A stretch of DNA of 61,649 nt from Alistipes sp. (GTDB lineage Bacteria; Bacteroidota; Bacteroidia; Bacteroidales; Rikenellaceae), in assembly GCA_017505725.1 (NCBI GenBank), contig JAFVOR010000019.1, forward strand, positions 1-61,649, read 5' to 3'. Both the position numbers and the translations under genes were made by a program. Below are positions 60,401 to 61,649 of the stretch, piece by piece. Position 1 is the first letter of the stretch, and each line of letters starts with the position of its first letter. The notes below the pieces were generated by a model. That model searched no databases. It was not told where the DNA came from and saw nothing but the letters and a program-made list of their open reading frames with translations.

Positions 60401-61608
60401 GCAACAGTCTCGGCCTTTGTGCAGTTCAACTCGCAGACGATAGCACCAAAGCGTTTGCGGTCCGAAGAGTTCATATTGACATCGGTCAACTTTACATTCT
60501 TGATCTGTGCCTCGGTGGCCAAGAACAACGGAGCCTTCAAGCCTTTAATCTCGAAGCCCTTGTCACTACCGCCATCGAATGGGATTGCAGGGAAGCGGTC
60601 GATACCGTGCCAATCCTCCACATTCGACATATCGAGCGATGCCGCTACGCGAACCGAAGTCACCGAGCCGAGCAAACCAACCTCCGACATCTTCGCCAAG
60701 CGTACCAGGTCAGCCTCGTTCTCGATTACCAACTCTCCGCTAACAGGCGATGCAGTGGCGTTAGGTACGAATATAACCTCGCCAAACTCCTTCACAACGC
60801 CCGCCTTTACAGGGTGGTTGTCGCTGTTGAAGCGAACGACCATTGCGTTATTCTCGGCCTCGTCGGTGAAGAGGGTGATGGTGTATATGCCGTGCTCACC
60901 GGCAGGCACTGCTACATAGATTGGAGTTGCGGTGTCGCTGAGAGTCAAACCCTCACCAAACGACATTGTGATGGTGTTCGATGCATCCTCGTGAGCGGTC
61001 AAAGCACCACTCTCGCAATTCACATCGAAGTTACCTGCGATAGCACCCGTCTCGGCAACCACAGTCATCGAGGTCAAGGTCTTGTCGCCCTTGACCGCCA
61101 GACGGAGAATACCCGTGAGGTGGTGAATCTCCACTGCAGGGAGCACCTCCTCACCCTCGGCAGCAGCAGCTGCATAACCATACATCGGAGCTGTGCCGCT
61201 CTCGAATGTGCCGACGGTGTAGCTCTGCGTTGCAGGGAATGTTACGGGGTAGAGTCCCGAAGTTGCTGCCACAACGCCCTCTGCAGGTGCAGGGTAGACG
61301 ATGTGGAATGGTCGCTCGATGTTGCCATCAAGCGAGAATACTGCGGCCGACTTACCATCGTACTCTGCACTGAGCGGAGCTGAAGCCACGCCATTGATGG
61401 CAATCTGATCGCCCTCGCTCCAGTAGAGAGGGTAGACCTCGCCCGCCTTCTCGCCGAGCTGAGTACGCGACTCCTCGAGCGAGAGGGTGATTTCTGTCAA
61501 CGCCTCGTTGTTGCCCAAGTCAACACCGAGGTCCTGTGTTGCATCGGTGGTACACGAAAGGGCCACCAACGCAACAACAGCCATCAAGAATCTTGTTATT
61601 GCTTTCAT
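57412..61608 (-). CDS. Giant repeat lipoprotein with fimbrillin-like N-terminus
   Basis: A 1398-aa predicted surface lipoprotein (lipobox LVALSC, Cys19). Residues about 35-270 are a fimbrillin-like domain (LGEKAGEVYPLYWSEGDQIAI, HHLTGILRLAVKG, IYVAVPAGEHG) closely similar to that of the MBL fusion at 13050-14978. From about residue 290 to 1330 I count about 22 units of 40-50 aa, each starting N-x-G-x-I/V (NSGDITMDG, NHGNITFSG, NTGDIIFTG) and ending near GGIxG. This GLUG-like pattern suggests a long beta-solenoid. The C-terminal about 60 residues are unique and contain WSGVVEYDGCTF. Probably an adhesin or binding scaffold; ligand unknown. Confidence 0.85.
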   Translation of the reverse strand: MKAITRFLMAVVALVALSCTTDATQDLGVDLGNNEALTEITLSLEESRTQLGEKAGEVYPLYWSEGDQIAINGVASAPLSAEYDGKSAAVFSLDGNIERPFHIVYPAPAEGVVAATSGLYPVTFPATQSYTVGTFESGTAPMYGYAAAAAEGEEVLPAVEIHHLTGILRLAVKGDKTLTSMTVVAETGAIAGNFDVNCESGALTAHEDASNTITMSFGEGLTLSDTATPIYVAVPAGEHGIYTITLFTDEAENNAMVVRFNSDNHPVKAGVVKEFGEVIFVPNATASPVSGELVIENEADLVRLAKMSEVGLLGSVTSVRVAASLDMSNVEDWHGIDRFPAIPFDGGSDKGFEIKGLKAPLFLATEAQIKNVKLTDVNMNSSDRKRFGAIVCELNCTKAETVAMQNCSVAGTIIIENPNTIVPEANKNNYGYVTAGSLIGVLTGGEVIDCVNNASFTVKQVASLGNTIALYPSFGGVIGCALSNTLDDATETTAATVITTKLTNLENRGEVKYEDNAKSFIYRPVVAGILGYTSTTAATVMTNCDNFANVSFNAIGTGAAGANTPVSVAGVAGVFCTGTIDGCDNSGDITMDGRTYMLGIGGLFGYCFNSVTTNCHNTGKVEVKSTMRTLGLMAGGFAATIYNPNDGAVGSCHDCSNNGPVNVLCSTDEENIKNGSYYYRVGGFTAFGRQLTKNCHNLQNGDITLSGKWIHMSSTERSINIAGVIGYKTKGAIANCDNYGDINIDTDITINSTSSDVINAQILNIGGVVSDSSYSTTESDNHGNITFSGSFAGYRATVGGILGNGISNNVRPGTGAVNNGNITFTEDAQLTLSADIFLGGCVGITEATAVDGMTNNGDIVFKGDVLQWTTTSTNAETGEVTESKSGGNFRAGGVSGYITAAHSNLVNNGKFEVTSDCLIEGSPQIGGVVGDIYNKATDTVYDTYTNNGEIIYNAHNKGALHLGGITSDPYCATMQNMTNNGAISLNGIYDGAVKVAGCFGFHDKELLTLKNCTNNAPITVLGESNSTTALYVAGVSLSVNGKGPHNNIYNTEKGDILLNLTHKNSNVTVAGITNKFQDKSYDVVNHGDITVKGDYGASVYITGFCYATNNYVRERHGNTGDFLIDAKIGGTLIVGGMYCYGKYGGTFTDCFNTGNYTVSENTEVGNGTYIGGMIGYFNATYATYAYKNCYNSGNISFKGKAGVSTEAVADTNYNKENTICLGGFAGQVRNDGTKNLNITDGFRNSGKIEFTGSNPTGPVFIGGIVGDMARPTSSWTGDIVNTGDIIFTGSSKSDSYAGGIFGRTIVGVANATSHCKVDAQGVAGSGHITGSSRSETVIATNCKVGGIATAYDTEDESYEEENITASNFHKYIYGGTTDWSGVVEYDGCTFLAEKPTFE

Positions 61609-61619
61609 TTTAGTATAGT

Positions 61620-61649
61620 TTAGTAGATTAGTTCATCATTCTCTGTGCC
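61620..61649 (-). CDS. Small peptide gene, 3' end only (cut by window edge)
   Basis: The last nine codons and TAA of a gene that begins beyond the window, encoding GTENDELIY. They match the end of the 57276-57392 peptide (GTEQDELIY) with one substitution. The stop is 11 bases before the start of the giant lipoprotein gene. Confidence 0.7.
   Translation of the reverse strand, partial: GTENDELIY

Overview
The window looks like chromosomal DNA from a gut-type Bacteroidales bacterium; Rikenellaceae/Alistipes is plausible but unproven. The evidence is the promoter grammar (TAnnTTTG boxes, usually TATCTTTG, often with no Shine-Dalgarno), a SusC/SusD (RagA/RagB) pair, many lipoproteins with a late lipobox cysteine, fimbrillin-like domains, an LpxC-FabZ fusion, a UpxY-like NusG paralogue and a long-form NusB next to YajC. 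I see no rRNA, tRNA, CRISPR array, transposase, integrase or phage gene.

Layout. 28-7408 (minus): OPT-family transporter, secreted GH13 hydrolase and murF in tight succession, then a spacer packed with small hairpins, manC, and a secreted serine hydrolase. 7629-11176 (plus): aminotransferase, rarA, esterase. 11177-11841: intergenic repeats. 11797-16275 (minus): acyltransferase and two tandem secreted metallo-beta-lactamase-fold proteins, one carrying a fimbrillin-like N-terminus. 16322-33849 (plus): M14 carboxypeptidase, then SusC, SusD, four lipoproteins (two with leucine-rich repeats), a subtilase, a DUF1573 protein, a small lipoprotein and a metallophosphoesterase; this reads best as a peptide-capture and proteolysis locus. 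33980-36049: a 48-codon peptide gene and a fimbrillin-like lipoprotein. 36068-36908: a four-helix-bundle (23S-intervening-sequence/Avd-like) gene bracketed by a 60-bp direct repeat. 37024-42580: nusB, yajC, GH3 enzyme, cation/proton antiporter. 42561-49701 (minus): rfbB, rfbD, rfbC, rfbA (dTDP-rhamnose), UpxY-like factor, K+/H+ antiporter, pldA, TonB-like protein. 49724-55892 (plus): lpxC-fabZ, lpxA, lutABC, second metallophosphoesterase. 56011-57220: glycosyltransferase. 57241-61649 (minus): a 1398-aa repeat lipoprotein with near-identical small-peptide genes on both sides, the upstream one cut by the window edge.

The most unusual content is non-coding or very small. (1) A roughly 125-bp long-hairpin repeat family occurs in four clusters, each starting at the stop codon of a plus-strand gene, with compensatory base changes in three stems. 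(2) A small-peptide family (38-48 aa, MKxYxxP start, acidic/aromatic end) sits beside fimbrillin-like genes. (3) The Avd/IVP-like gene lies between 60-bp repeats. (4) Heptameric and decameric tandem repeats recur between genes, mostly just before start codons. (5) The same fimbrillin-like N-terminal module is joined to unrelated C-terminal domains. All claims come from reading the sequence; no database or folding program was run.
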